Assembly: GCF_963662255.1 (NCBI RefSeq)
Contig: NC_085049.1
Coordinates: 49,298,837-49,362,836 of the forward strand
DNA: 64,000 nucleotides
Direction: 5' to 3'
Source of the DNA: Cinclus cinclus
Taxonomy: Eukaryota; Chordata; Aves; Passeriformes; Cinclidae
Part shown: positions 11,186 to 23,838 of the stretch, in pieces
Layout of the letters: each line of letters starts with the position of its first letter
Position numbering within the stretch: the stretch's first letter is position 1
Position numbers and translations under genes: made by a program
Notes under the pieces: generated by a model
Database searches by the model: none
Told to the model about the DNA's origin: nothing
What the model saw: the letters and a program-made list of their open reading frames with translations, nothing else

Positions 11186-11216
11186 TTTTTTTTTGGGGGG
11201 GGGGGGATTGGGGGGG
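11186..11216 (+). repeat. T-run and G-run homopolymer tract
   Basis: Nine T are followed by twelve G, ATT and seven G. On the transcribed (minus) sense this is a C-rich tract. The plus strand could form a G-quadruplex (inference). Confidence 0.95.
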
Positions 11217-12129
11217 TGCAATTCAAACAAAAGCATTTATACCTGATGAGTAAACACATTTTTAAGTGATAAAGACATGACAATAAAAATTTACTGTCAT
11301 TTGAAGGAAAAAAAAGAACACTATTATTGAAAAATACATTGATGAATGTAATATAATCTCACAGTATTAGTGCCAAACAACTATTCACAACAGCAACTGA
11401 ACGGATGGATTCTGAGCAGTTCAGTATCCTGCCCATCTTAAGACTATCACATACAGCTTGATTTTAAGTTGTAATGATTTAAACAATCAGGCATTACAGC
11501 AAAGCTGTATTTTACTATTTACATTCTACTTTATAAACAACCTGCTATGATTACTTGTTATTTCTCCTTAGGTTGTGATATCCATGGGACATTTACTTGA
11601 TGGTTGCAATCTAGGCAAATACTTATATTCACTGGCATAAATGCAGCTGCATCAACATGCTGGGTGGACTTACTGAGATGCTGGGGGGGGATCATGACAA
11701 GATCAAAGTAGGAAGGACTTCTGTACAGTAACCAGTAATAAAAACAGAGCTGTAATTTAAAAGTGTCCACAGCAGCTTGTAACAATAATGAAAGGTGTTC
11801 CTGTTTCTCTGTGCTTATTTCAGTTTCTCAAAATGTTAAGGCAAACTTATTCCTGATTACACTGTGAAAACTGCCTTAGCTGATTAGAAAGGATGAACCT
11901 CTAAACCACTAATTCTGATCAATCATAGAGCAGAAACATGTGCACCTTTCAACAAGCATTAGCCAAAACAGCTTAAGGTCTTCTGCCATAACTATTATCA
12001 CAAATTTATATTTGCATTATAACTAGAGTTTTTAATGTGGCCTTCTATTTTCAGGTAGCTATTACGCGGTAGTTAGACCTACTATGACCACAAAAAGTCA
12101 CTTTGCAATAAACCGTTGCAAGTTCCCTG

Positions 12130-12160
12130 TTCCAGGGAAGATTTCAAGAGTCATGATTTT
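12130..12160 (+). repeat. Dispersed 31-nt repeat, copy A
   Basis: Matches 14603-14633 at 30 of 31 positions, including 25 consecutive identical bases beginning GGAAGATTTCAAGAG. Flanking sequence is unrelated. Origin unknown. Confidence 0.8.
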
Positions 12161-13164
12161 CCAAAAGTTGGAAGGTTACATCTTAAACCCAAATCTGCAA
12201 CAGCTGATACCTGAAATCAGATGCCTGAACAATACTGGCAGAATCCTCTGATATGCTAAGCACATACAACTGAAACCAAATCTAGAGTTTTTAATCCTCA
12301 CACCTCCAGAAGCAAAAATGCTGACTAGCTTACTTAAAAACAGGCAAAACTTTCCTAGCTTGCAGAGACAAGCATATATAAAAAAAAAAAGACATTTTTC
12401 TATGCCTTTTTCTCTTATTCTTGTCCAGTGGATTCAAACATGTTTTCATAAGAGTGTTCTCTAGTGTGAAACACCAACATTTTCACAACCCCAGTAAAAA
12501 ATCTGACATATATATTGGAAGCATAACAGAATCTATCTGTGAAACAAACTATGAGGAGAAGAATGAGAGCTCAGCACTTGTATGGCTGAACAAAAAGGTT
12601 TGGATCCTTCTGAAGGTTATGTAAACTCATGAACATATTTGTGTCTCTTGGGAGCAAGATCAGCAAGCTATACAAGCTACATTGCATAAAAGTCAAAGAA
12701 ATAGAGCTTAGGAAGCATTCAGGTTATGTCCAGGGGGTGCAGAGTTGCCTACAAGTTTTCTCCACCACACCCAAATCAGCATAATATAGTGACAACTCTT
12801 TAATATAACAACATAAGCTGATTTTAAGAGTTAGAACACTACCCAAAGTAGGCATCATCATCTTCAGAGATCAAATGAAAGCCTGAATGCATAAAGTCAC
12901 TAATTTTGTACCTCTGAAATGTTAACAAACTCTTTCAAATGTGAATTTCCATGTCAAAGATTGATAAAGTTGGCCTAGAAATTAATTTAGACAATCAGAG
13001 AATTTAGTTCTGAACACAACCATGCCATTTTGACAACACATGCATTATATAAAGCTCCACGTACAGTAAACAGCAGTTTATCATCACTTTTCTTACCCTG
13101 GCTTCTAAAGTCACTTTAGAGACCAGAACTTTGTATCTTGACAAGGATTACATAAAAATCCTAC

Positions 13165-13309
13165 CACTTTGTTGACAGCCTCCATATCACATAGGTTTTC
13201 CACTAAAATGCGACATGCTTCTTCTTTACCCCAGTGAGCAGCAGCATGAAGTGGTGTCCAGCCATCATAATCTTTAATATTTACATCGTAGTGAGCCTGT
13301 ATTAAAAGC
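13165..13309 (-). CDS. PPP1R12A: PPP1R12A exon 5: ankyrin repeats
   Basis: This 145-bp exon completes Lys216, has 48 codons (residues 217-264) and ends in phase 0 (AAA GTG|GTAGGA). It encodes LLIQAHYDVNIKDYDGW, TPLHAAAHWGKEEACRIL and VENLCDMEAVNKV. The DGWTPLHAAAHWG block is a classical ankyrin consensus. His in QAHYDVN replaces Gly of human MYPT1. The VEN and MEA residues also differ from human (VDN, MEM) and fit a bird sequence. Read-through on either side reaches stops in intron sequence, so the borders rest on splice consensus, phase and protein similarity. Confidence 0.97.
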
Positions 13310-15080
13310 CTGAAGAAATTAAAAGAAATAGATCTCGACACTGCCAACAGGATAAATAAATTTTCATAAAAATTGTGAAACTGCTCTACGGCAGTACCTT
13401 TCTCCTTTTTTCTCACAGATATTTTAGCTGGGCTACTAACAATTGATTAATTTTACTTCTCATAGAAACATCTGCCTTTTCATCATTTAGCAGGTGTGTA
13501 TATATATGTATATAGTAAGAAAATTCAAGAAAAACAGCCTTTTCCATTTTCTTCTCTATTCACTTACTCTCCAAAGACCATTGTTTCTACAGAGTCTTCT
13601 ATGTACATACAGCAATAGGCAAAAGGCTTTTTAAGGAGAAGAGTTGGAAAATGTAAAAAATTGCTAGATACAGTGTCCTCATTAGTAAAATATTAAAATC
13701 TCCTTCCATTCTAAAATTAGCTGCTCGAAACTTTAATTTCCTGTCATTAACGTTTTGCAAAAATCTAGTGTTTACACGCTTCAGCTGTTCCCTGAGAGGG
13801 AGCAGAGCTTCCCAAAGAGAGGACCTGCTGCTCTGCCTGCATTCAGCACTCACACGGTTCTCAGTTGAGCATCAAAGCACTTACTTAACCTTACAAGTGT
13901 TTTTATGTAAAGAGCTAAGAGCTTCCTGCACCACTATCCATAACTGTTAAAAATCACATAGGAACAAAATGTTCTTCTCAAAAAATTCTGTTTCTCAAGA
14001 GCCAATATTCTTATAGCAATATCCTACAATGAGTCTACTTTCACACATGCTCAGCTGCAAATCCTGCAGTATTGCATCTGATACAGAGCACACATTTTTG
14101 ATAATCTGAAGCAATCATTAAAACTGCCTGCACATGTTTTGCCTCTCCTATGAGAAGTATACAGACTGGACTACAAAAAAGACAATAACCGAGGGAGCTA
14201 AAAAACACCCAAACAGTTATAGATGCAACACCGTTAGACACCTGCTACTCTAAAACAAAAATTACTCTTTTCCAACAGAATAATTTGTCTTCATCATGTT
14301 GAAGCATCAGTGTTTTCAAACACAACTCCCATTCAATAAATTGCTCTGCACACCTTAAAGGCACCAATACTCACAGTCAGGATTGTGTGCCCATTTTCAC
14401 TCATGTTACAGTTTTTAAGTGCTCCTAGCACTGCTAAAGCAGTCAAATAAATTTATGATGATGTTAAAGCAATGTATTACTAATTATACTTTACTATAAT
14501 AAAAGTAGAGCATTGATAAAAATAAACTAAATTTGTTATGATATGTACTGATATTACATTAATCAAAAGCTGTGAACTAGGGGACACCTGAAGCCTAAAG
14601 CTTTCCAAGGAAGATTTCAAGAGTCATGATTTTTAAAAACAACATCAAAACATGAAGTTAAGTTATCTGGTTTTGAATTGTAAAAACTTTTAGCCTGGAT
14701 TACTAACTCTGCTTTATGTATGGAAATAAGTACAGTGTCTTGGAAATAGGCACCAACCAGGATGCTAACTGGCACCATGAAAAGGTCTTAAGCTTGTTTA
14801 CATAACTGGCTTTAGAAACAGCAAGTTTTTTATCAACTTTCTTCTCTTAAGTAAGTATTTATGCTCAGCATGTATACAGTATTCATATTTTGAATGACTT
14901 AGAATAGAAAGCTAATAACATCATGATCTATGAGTGCTTGAAAATATAAAATCAAGCTTTGAGAATAGATTGTTCCAGAGAGAATGGGATTTTGAAGATA
15001 CACTCCCTAAAAGTTAGAAGGGCCCAATTCCAAGCAGCATTACATCAAGACAATAAAATATGAAAAACTTAAACACTTAC
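13310..15080 (-). other. PPP1R12A: Intron 4
   Basis: A 1,771-bp intron with copy B of the 31-nt repeat and a short TATA-rich tract near 13.5 kb. No genes are recognised. Confidence 0.85.
14603..14633 (+). repeat. Dispersed 31-nt repeat, copy B
   Basis: Same orientation as copy A in intron 5, one mismatch (A instead of G at the sixth position), about 2.47 kb away. Confidence 0.8.
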
Positions 15081-15240
15081 TTTAAGACTTCTGTATAGCC
15101 CTTAGCAGCAGCTACGTGAAGTGCTGTGCCCCCAGATTTTGCATGCCTGACATCATTTATATGACCGCTGTTGAGCCACTGTCTTGCATCTCTTAGCATT
15201 ATTCGTTCTTCTTCTTTTCGAGCTGATTCTATATCAACCC
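15081..15240 (-). CDS. PPP1R12A: PPP1R12A exon 4: inter-ankyrin helix and ankyrin repeat
   Basis: This 160-bp exon completes Gly163, has 52 full codons (residues 164-215) and ends with AA of a split Lys codon before GTAAGT. Key stretches are VDIESARKEEERIMLRDARQ, WLNSGHINDVRHAKSGGT and ALHVAAAKGYTEVL. The first is the charged helical linker that separates the two ankyrin blocks of MYPT1. The second and third form the next ankyrin repeat. Ser in IESARK is Ala in human MYPT1, a mild substitution. The acceptor (TTTTTTAG|GGG) gives GGG GTT GAT when joined to exon 3, which fixes the border. Confidence 0.97.
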
Positions 15241-18200
15241 CTAAAAAATTCAGGCAGGGAGGGGGAGAGGGGAAGAGAAGAGACAAAATATTTTAATTCA
15301 AATACTTCAGTTCAATGATACAACAAATTTTATGACACATTTATATGATACAGTAAAATAAAAACTAAACAATCTGAGTAATGTTCAGAGTTCAATATGA
15401 ATATTTTTTGAAAGATAAATTCCAAGGTTATGGAAACATCCAATATTCTAAGACAGCTTGCATAATGCCTTTTTTAACAGAAGGAGGGGCTGGGTGGAAA
15501 AAGGATTATAAATAAATAATTATAAAAATCAATTTACTAAACCTCTTCAAATTCATTATTTTAAGAATGTCTACCATCACACCAATAACTACTGAAGTGA
15601 CCTGTTAAAAACAAGAGGAAAATTCTATTTAAATTTTCTAAGCACCAAAAAGTAAAGTCTGTGTTGATGTATCTGTACACAATAAAAAACAGCTGAAGTT
15701 GTTTTACAAACAGATCTCTATGGGAAGAGAAACAATCTTGCTTCTGGAACACTAATGACAAGATGGAGCTGTATCTTTTATACTTTCTGAAGCATTTCTG
15801 GTTTGTCTCCTATCACTCTGAATCACAAACCTTATACATAAATAGAGCACACTTTGGATATTGCACTTCATAGCTCTACTAAAAAAACACCAAAAACAGT
15901 GAAAACTTTTTACAGTATGTCTCACAAAAAAAGATCATACACTGATGGAAAGGGAGAAACAGTCTACCATCATAACACCTACAGGTATATCAGGCTAAAC
16001 AAATGGAAATAAATTCCAGACCCTGAATGGGTAATGCAAACACATTATTTGCAAGCATTCTTGCAATTTCTACTTAAGAACATAGCAGGAAAGATCTTGT
16101 AAATAACTATGCATGAGTATAATTCTATGATGGCTGAATGGTGACGACTCATAAGGATAAACAATTCAGAAACTGATCATCAAGTGCACAAATTGTGTCT
16201 GGGTTGAGCTCTATCAGAAAATCAGTGGCCCAACCTTCAACAACATGTTTTTATATGTATGATTTCTCTAATCTTACACACTGGTATGCAGCGACTTGGG
16301 AGATATATACCATAAAACTTCATGCTAAAGACAATCAAAAGATGAAACTTCAAGTACCATAATGTAATTGAACCAAGTTAAACAGTCAGTGTTCTGAGGA
16401 CTTGACCAAACACCTAGACTAATTAAATCAATTAACCAGCAAAAACCATTTTAGTCTTGACAATTTAGGTAAAAAATGAATAGAATCACATTTTATCAGA
16501 AACTGATGAAAAACTACAATCTGGATGTTGAGTCTCCAAAATGCAGGAAGACATACAAGGCTGTTGAAGGACTCAGCAGAAGAAAAAGCTGAAAAACTTT
16601 TCAAGTATGACAAATACGAAGAGTGAAGACCAGGAACTCTGAATCAATACCACAGTGACAATCACATATTCTCATTCTTCAGGAAGCTCCTACATGCTGC
16701 TATGTGAATTACTGCAAATTGTAACTTCAAGGGTCTGAGGATCTGCTGGCCAATCAGAATGATACAGCAATGATCAGCAGATCCTGGGACAATACTCTAG
16801 AGTACAGTCATTTACACATCGTGCTGCCTGCAAAACACTACTATGTAAATATATAGCGTATATTTGATCATCTCTTAGTCACATTTATGTTCAATCCCTT
16901 TTTGTATGCTCAAAGTCCTACTGTGAATCCTTACCTTCTGCACCTTAAGAATCCAAAAAAAATCCTATCAGTGCAAAACTGTTGATGTACACAGCTGTTT
17001 GTTCGGATGCACTTTTGTATAAAGGAAGAACAGAGAAAAACCTCATTCTAGATCCTGATCTTGTGAGCTTCTAAAGGGTCACATCTAAGCTTACTTTCTA
17101 GACAGGCCTAACAACCTAGGTTATTATATCAAAATAGCAATGCTTTTGCAGAAAAAGTAACTAATACTCAATACAGACTTCCATTAGTATCACCAACTTT
17201 TGGATTTCTGAAGCCCAAACAAAATATAATGGTTGCAGAGGAGTAATGGCTGTATCAATACATTCTTTTACAAGACAGTAGATTTCTGGTCATAGTCAGT
17301 AAAAGAAAGTACCAGAATCTTGCCAACCTAAATAAAACATTCCACATTAATAACTGGTGTGAAAATGGGAATTAAACTGTGTCACAAAAAAACCCAAAAA
17401 CAAACCTGCGCTCTGAGATAAATGCAATTCCCATTATTAACTACAGAAAACAGAATGTAAACAGCCTTTATTATACTTTGTATAGGCCTTTCTCCTTCCT
17501 TTTGTTTTCCAGACTCAACTAAGATACCAGGAGAAGAGAAAATGTTCATCATCTGTTTCCAACCCTTTCTCCCGACGGCCCATAGATGGCAATGAGCTGC
17601 CTCCCAGCTCAGCCTCAGCCACAGCAGTTGCTCACGCCACCAGTGTGCTTAACCTCTCTGACAGCCTAACAAATTAAATCATTAATAATTTATTGCTAAA
17701 TGCTTTCACTTTTTTTTTCTGATCAACAAGTGTTACTCAACAGTCTCAAACAGGTTTGAAAACAGTGTGCTGTTCAGTGAGCATTTAATGAAAATTCAGC
17801 ATAAATTTAACTGCTGAATCATTGTTTCAGGACAACTCAGCCATATAAAGGCATGTTTTATAGATACCGCAGGGAAGATCAACCCACTTTTTACTTCACG
17901 AAGTGAATGTTTATATACAAATGTAATAGCTCGCATTTTATCCACATAAACAAATCTGAGTTAAGCAATACATTTGGGAGAGACTTGTTGCATTACCTAT
18001 AATTAAGGATGAGGAACATGTGTTTCTCCTTGGAACAGGAGTGACCACTCTGATAGTTACTGAATAAATAGCTACCATGCTGAACCCCTGATTCACCTCA
18101 CATAATCTCTCCCCACTAAGTCACCTCCAGAGAATGTTTCCTATAATTCAAAATAACTGCTTAAGCACTTAAAAATAATTTTAAGAGGACATCTGATGAT

Positions 18201-21200
18201 CAACAGCTAAAAAAAAAAAAATCACTTCAAACTATTATACTTAACCCCACTCGAGCCCTGAGGAGAGACAACATTTAAAACCGGCCAGGGTTGGCAAGGG
18301 CTAAAGCTACATCTCTTTGAAGTCTGCTGGTTTTTACCAGCGCGAATAAAAACTTTACTGGTGAAAGACAACTTCCACAACTCTGCGTTGAAACACTGCA
18401 GAGCAGAAACATGACAGGTCACACTGAGAAACTAAATGATATTTCTGATGAAGCAAAATGATTTTGAGGATTGTGGTGGCCCCTATAGATACATGGGACT
18501 GACCAATGCAAAAGATATTAGTCATATGGAGGAACAACAAAACAAGTCCTAGAAGAAGGACACAAAATAGTTTAACCACATGGAGTGCAAACAGAACAGT
18601 TGTTCTGCACTACTTTGGAATAATTTCTGTAAAACACCTGATTTTGTTACTTGTGAAATGTCTGCAACCAGGTCAAAAATATCTTTATAGCTTACTAGAA
18701 CATGCAATTTACCTTCTCACAACCTACAAAACTAAACTAGGTTTTAAGCCTAAAAATATTTAAGCCAGTAATTCCTCACTGAAGATTAGGGTAGAAAAAA
18801 AATCTTCCTAACTATCAGAGTGGTAAGGCTTCAGTTACAGGATAGCTATTCCCTTAGTTCTCAATTCCTGCGCAGTCCATTGTATCAAGTCATGCTATTT
18901 GCTCAGCAGGACACAAGAGAGAATACATGAAAAGGCACCAGACCCTTGGTGCAATTTAGAGGTGTAGTGTGTGGGGATAAGACCGACTGAAGTAAATAAA
19001 ACAGAGGATAGACAATAATACTAGGGAAAAAAAAAATCTTTCTTCTTTAATGGCCAACACTCTGCACAATAGAACTTGTATAACAAGATTACTTTGGATC
19101 ACTGACCATCTCCTCGCTAGTCAGATCAGACACCGGAGCCTGAATGCTAAAATAGGATGAGGAAACATTGCAAATCCTTCCTTTTATTAAGCCTGTAATA
19201 TCACACAGAACTGAACTGAACTGTATTCTATGATTTATTTTTGTACATTTAGTGCCTTGGAGGCTCCCACATTTTGTCCTGTAATAAGACATGTCCTTAA
19301 AATACAGCTTGACACCTGCCAAAAATTGGGCGTAAGTACGAATTGATGATTAATAGAATGCTGAGTAGCTGAGTAGTCTCTTTTAACATTTCCTATAAAG
19401 ACATAAGGCCTGCAAAAGCAGTAAAAAAGAGTAGTAACGAGTGATTCTTCCTGTATTTCTAACGGAAACAAACATCAAATATCATCACTTAAATCTGAAA
19501 TCACAATGAATCTGCCCGATCTTTCCAAGCAATCTTTTGCCACCAAACAAGTCTGACTGCCAATATGTAGGAAGCCACATTTACAGCATTAACACTGTAA
19601 CTCAAAAATCAAACTACAATGAATGTATGAATGAAAACACAAAAGGTTGCAAGGCAAAAAATGTTATGGAAAATACCTACTTAATTTTCACACAGCGTAT
19701 TTTACCTACACAAAGATAGGATATTTGTCACCCAGGCTTGTTTATTTTCAAAATAAATAGGCTGGTCTTCCATTACCCTTAACACTGTGCCAAGGCTGAT
19801 CATTCCACAGACCTCACTGTTAACTTGCATTATCTAAACTGTGGCGCTGTTTTATTTGATATGAAGGAGTGTATCATATGGAAGGAATATGAATTATCTC
19901 ACTGCTGGAGGGATAATTATATTCATCTATATGCACAGCCAAAGATGAAACTGTCACAATGCCTCACTGTCAACTGCACATTAAGAGAAACAATCAGGTT
20001 CCTATTTTAGAGCTATTAACTTCTCTAGACACAACACACACAATTACACACTTTCTAAGTGATTCTGATAACAAGTAAATAATCCTTTTTAATGTAACAT
20101 TAACATACAAATGTATGCAATATCTATATTCAAACTAAGGATGCCAAAGGTGCGTAATTAAAACCTTATCGCTGAGACAACTGTCTCATGATTTAGTAAA
20201 ATATGCACTGTGAGTTCACAACCAGATTCATACCCATTCTATTCCATTCTCATCCACAATCATGAAATACTCCCTTTCATTTTATCTCAGCATGTAAAAG
20301 CCCTTAGTTCTTATGTCTTCAATCACAAATTCAGAAGGAGGGATAATGCATGCCTTCTTCGCGGCTTCCATGAAACAATCAAGCAAACCAACTGCCATAA
20401 AAATGCAAGAGGAACGAAAGTAGGTTGTCCACACCAAGTGAAATTTAGTATTTTACAATAACCTAAATTATTCCTTTAGAAGCCAACAGCTACAGAGTTG
20501 GAACACGTACCTTCTTCTCAGAGTTATAAAGACAGTACACAGTTTACAGTAAGCTTCAACTGTGAAATACATAAACCTCACTGAAACTTTCAGTGCTGTG
20601 GCAATATGCTAATTTTACAACTGGGCTGTTCAAAATCATGAATTAAACTTGCAAAAGAATAAAAATTAGTGTGTAATGTGAAATATCCACATTATAAAAA
20701 TGCATGTAAAATCCCATGTAACTAAGTATTTATTTTTTTGAAAAGCAGTAACACATCAAAGAGAGATCTTGGAAGAATTCATTCCCCAAGCAATTCCAAT
20801 TTCACAAAGAGCTACTGCAGCCATTTAGTACCACACATCAGTAAAGCCAAGCATCTCAAGAACAACTTTAAAAAATCAAAGCTGAGGTGCATTCCAGAAA
20901 CAAAGCAAAGCAAAAACTGACAGTATTTTAAGAAAAAAAGAACAACTAATTAAAATAGAGAAATGGTAATACAGATGAAAAATACACACAACTGTCTCAT
21001 CTGATGTTCATTGTGTGTTAACTGTAAAAACTGCTTATCAAATTTCTGTTAACAATACCAATTCACTGAATCAAAGCCCTTGCAAATCCACTGTCTACTT
21101 CTGTGTACCAGAAGGTTGTCTTATTTCCCTGCAGTTCATGCCTTCAAATTTCTTTTTAGCATTTGCTTTGGGCATTAAATGGGTTTAAGCACATAAATTA

Positions 21201-21407
21201 AAAATTGGACAAAGCCTAAAACAATTACAATTTACTATTAAATTATGTAAATCTGTTTTAAGAGATAAACACTTAAACACTGTACATTTTATATTGATCA
21301 ACTCTCTTTAGAAAATAAATTGACCTTAACAGTCACAATTTAACCCAAGTTTTCAAAAATACATTTAGTGTCCATAAATACAACCACCCTTCTGCATTCA
21401 AAATTAC
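15241..21407 (-). other. PPP1R12A: Intron 3
   Basis: A 6.2-kb intron, AT-rich with short patches of higher GC near 17.6 and 18.3 kb. It contains an inverted repeat at 16738-16785. No coding exon or known repeat family is recognised. Confidence 0.85.
16738..16785. repeat. Inverted repeat, 11-bp arms
   Basis: The arm AGGATCTGCTG (16738-16748) and its exact reverse complement (16775-16785) are separated by 26 nt. It could form a hairpin in DNA or pre-mRNA. Confidence 0.85.
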
Positions 21408-21526
21408 CTTGTCTATTTACTTCATTCTGAAGCAGCTCTTCCATTGCCTCTTCTTCAGCAATATCTAATGGAGTGTCTCCTTCACTATTTACAGCTCCTA
21501 CATGTGCTCCTTGACTAATTAAATAC
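21408..21526 (-). CDS. PPP1R12A: PPP1R12A exon 3: ankyrin repeat
   Basis: This 119-bp exon supplies the last base of Glu123, then 39 full codons, then the first base of Gly163. The acceptor reads CTATTGACAG and the donor CAAG|GTAATT. The peptide begins YLISQGAHVGAVNSEG, continues DTPLDIAEEEAMEELL and ends NEVNRQ. It covers an ankyrin repeat and the acidic helix that follows it. Human MYPT1 has FLIGQ where this sequence has YLISQ, and the avian form is what I expect in birds. The flanking introns are long (16.4 kb upstream, 6.2 kb downstream). Identity as MYPT1 is secure; the paralogue PPP1R12B differs more in this segment. Confidence 0.97.
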
Positions 21527-23806
21527 CTGTCAATAGACAAAGAAAAAAAGCCTGTAAATAACACCACCAAGCTGATAAAACAAAAAACTAAAACCAAAAC
21601 AAAACAAAAAAAAATAGGAGCCACTAGGATATCATATGCACACATACAATTAAGAGAAACATTTAGATTGGGTGTAAGAACAAACCCTTTTCACTGCAAC
21701 ATATGAACACCCCCATGTCTCTTCATCCTAATACCCATTAATACAAATAGTCCTTTGGTCTTTAATTTGCCACAAAGACTCCTAACATGTTTAATACATA
21801 CCTGGAAGAACTGAAGGAAGAAAATTGCTAGATAATGACCAAAAGTGATGACAAGGTGAACTATAAATCCTGCGACCTCCTCTTATGAAGCCACTTTTCC
21901 TATAACTTGCCAATTCAGTGGCATATAATGTTTCTACAATTTGCCAAAATGATGACTCCTGATCTCTTTGGCAGCTTCTTGAAGTTAATAAAAACAAAAC
22001 TACATCTCATTCTATGTATTCATAAGGTCAGCTTTTGGCGGGGAAGGAGGCAACAGGGAGAAAGAAAACAGTACTGTACACATTTCAAGCCCATGCTTTT
22101 TTATTTAATGTGCTACTGTCTCAGGAGTCAAGAACCCAAAGTTCTCAGTTTCCAATTACATCAAAGGAACAATTCCAACAATAGATCACAGAAGATTTAT
22201 ATTACTTAATTGTATTAAGCTATAAGCCTATGAAATTATTGACAGCTACAGTTAACGAATAATTAAAATTGATCAATAGTCTTGCAGCTTCTGACATACC
22301 ATTTCCATTTACCTAAAAATCTCAATACTTTGAACCATGACAGGAGTCAAGACAAGCAAAAACCTGCAAACACACCTCTGCCTTGCACAGCTTAATTCAT
22401 TTTTTCTGTGTATTTGAGAAAAAAAAAAGTCAGGATATACCGAAGAATCAATCATCCATCAGAATAGGTATATAAAAATAAGAAGTGCTTTCCTACCGTC
22501 ACTACTACAGAATGCCAAATTATGCAGGAGACAATCACAAAATTAATCCAACACTCATAATAAGCTTTTAAGTACTTTATTGCTGCTTAACTTCTGCCAA
22601 TTAATTATCATCCTAGAAAGCTGGAATCTGCTGTCTTCAATCAATAACTCAGAAACAAATATTCTCATATATATGTATTTTTTAATGTATTAATTAAATA
22701 GTACTTGTTACTAAATATCTGTAATTACATGAAGTAGTGGTAAGAACCAGTAGATCACAAAATGAAAACTAATTCTCAGAAATGCAACTATTATCTCCTG
22801 GCATATGCATCATCAATTGCCACCAACAACTTCAATGCTGGTATACCATGTTGGTTTTATAGCGTTCTTCTTGAAAGAGTGCTGTGTTCTAAATATGATC
22901 TCTCTCCTTTTAAAAGATCGAGCTTCAACAGGAATGAAAAATTAATACAGAGCAACAATATTTATCAACAATACTAGTTGTATTAACAGTGAAACAGCCC
23001 CCCAGGTCACAGATCAGGTAATTGTAACGCAGGTGCTTGCTAAACAGGCAGAAACAGCATTGGAGAAATCAACAATTTTACCAATTCAAAATAAAGTCAA
23101 CCACTTACAAAAATATCTTTATTTAAAATCCAAGTGAATATTCATGTTCTTTAAATGTTTATGTTCTAATATAGACAGGAAAAAAATATTTTTTACATCT
23201 TTCCACATCATACCTCTAGCAGAAAATAAAATCTCTTCTGTAAGGAAAATACTTATCTCATTGAAGCAGTTGTATTTGGTCAGCTGGGTCAATAATTTAT
23301 AGTTGTGACAAAAGAAGGAATATATAAAAATAGTAGGGAATTAATAAAAAGGTAGCACAGCATTTTAGAGAGTTATTGTTGCTATAAATGGACAACTTCA
23401 CGATCAATTGATCCTGTAAAGCAGACTTCAAAATGAAGCTGCTTAAAGATCAAAATCAGATCACCAATGCTAGGGGATTAGCAGGGTTGGAGAAGTAGAG
23501 TTATCTGATTTTCCTTTTGCAGGTGCTTACAGGGCTTTGGTTTTCCTGGGTCAGCAAAGGAAGGATACGTGAACTTGCTCTGAGTTCACAGGATTTAAGG
23601 GGATGGAAGTAATACAACAAAGATGAAAAGCAGCACACTCCTTGCCAAAGAAGTGAGAACATTCTTTTCCCAGCGTTCCTTCAGCCACTCCAACTAGGCC
23701 TCTCTGCTGCTATCCCTCTCAAAAAATTAACAGTGATCCCGTCAGGTAAATTTAGTGAAAGAACATTATTTACTATAAACCTGAGTTAACTATATAATTT
23801 AACTAC

Positions 23807-23838
23807 AAATTTGAGTTACTAAAAAGTAACTCAAATTT
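23807..23838. repeat. Perfect hairpin, 14-bp stem, 4-nt loop
   Basis: AAATTTGAGTTACT (23807-23820), loop AAAA, then its exact reverse complement (23825-23838). A related GAGTTAACT sequence just upstream (23783-23791) suggests the unit is itself part of a small repeated motif. Confidence 0.92.

Larger units (their letters stand above)
10998..13164 (-). other. PPP1R12A: Intron 5
   Basis: A 2,167-bp intron holding a T9-G12-ATT-G7 tract (11186-11216) and one copy of a 31-nt repeat shared with intron 4 (12130-12160). Otherwise unremarkable. Confidence 0.85.
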
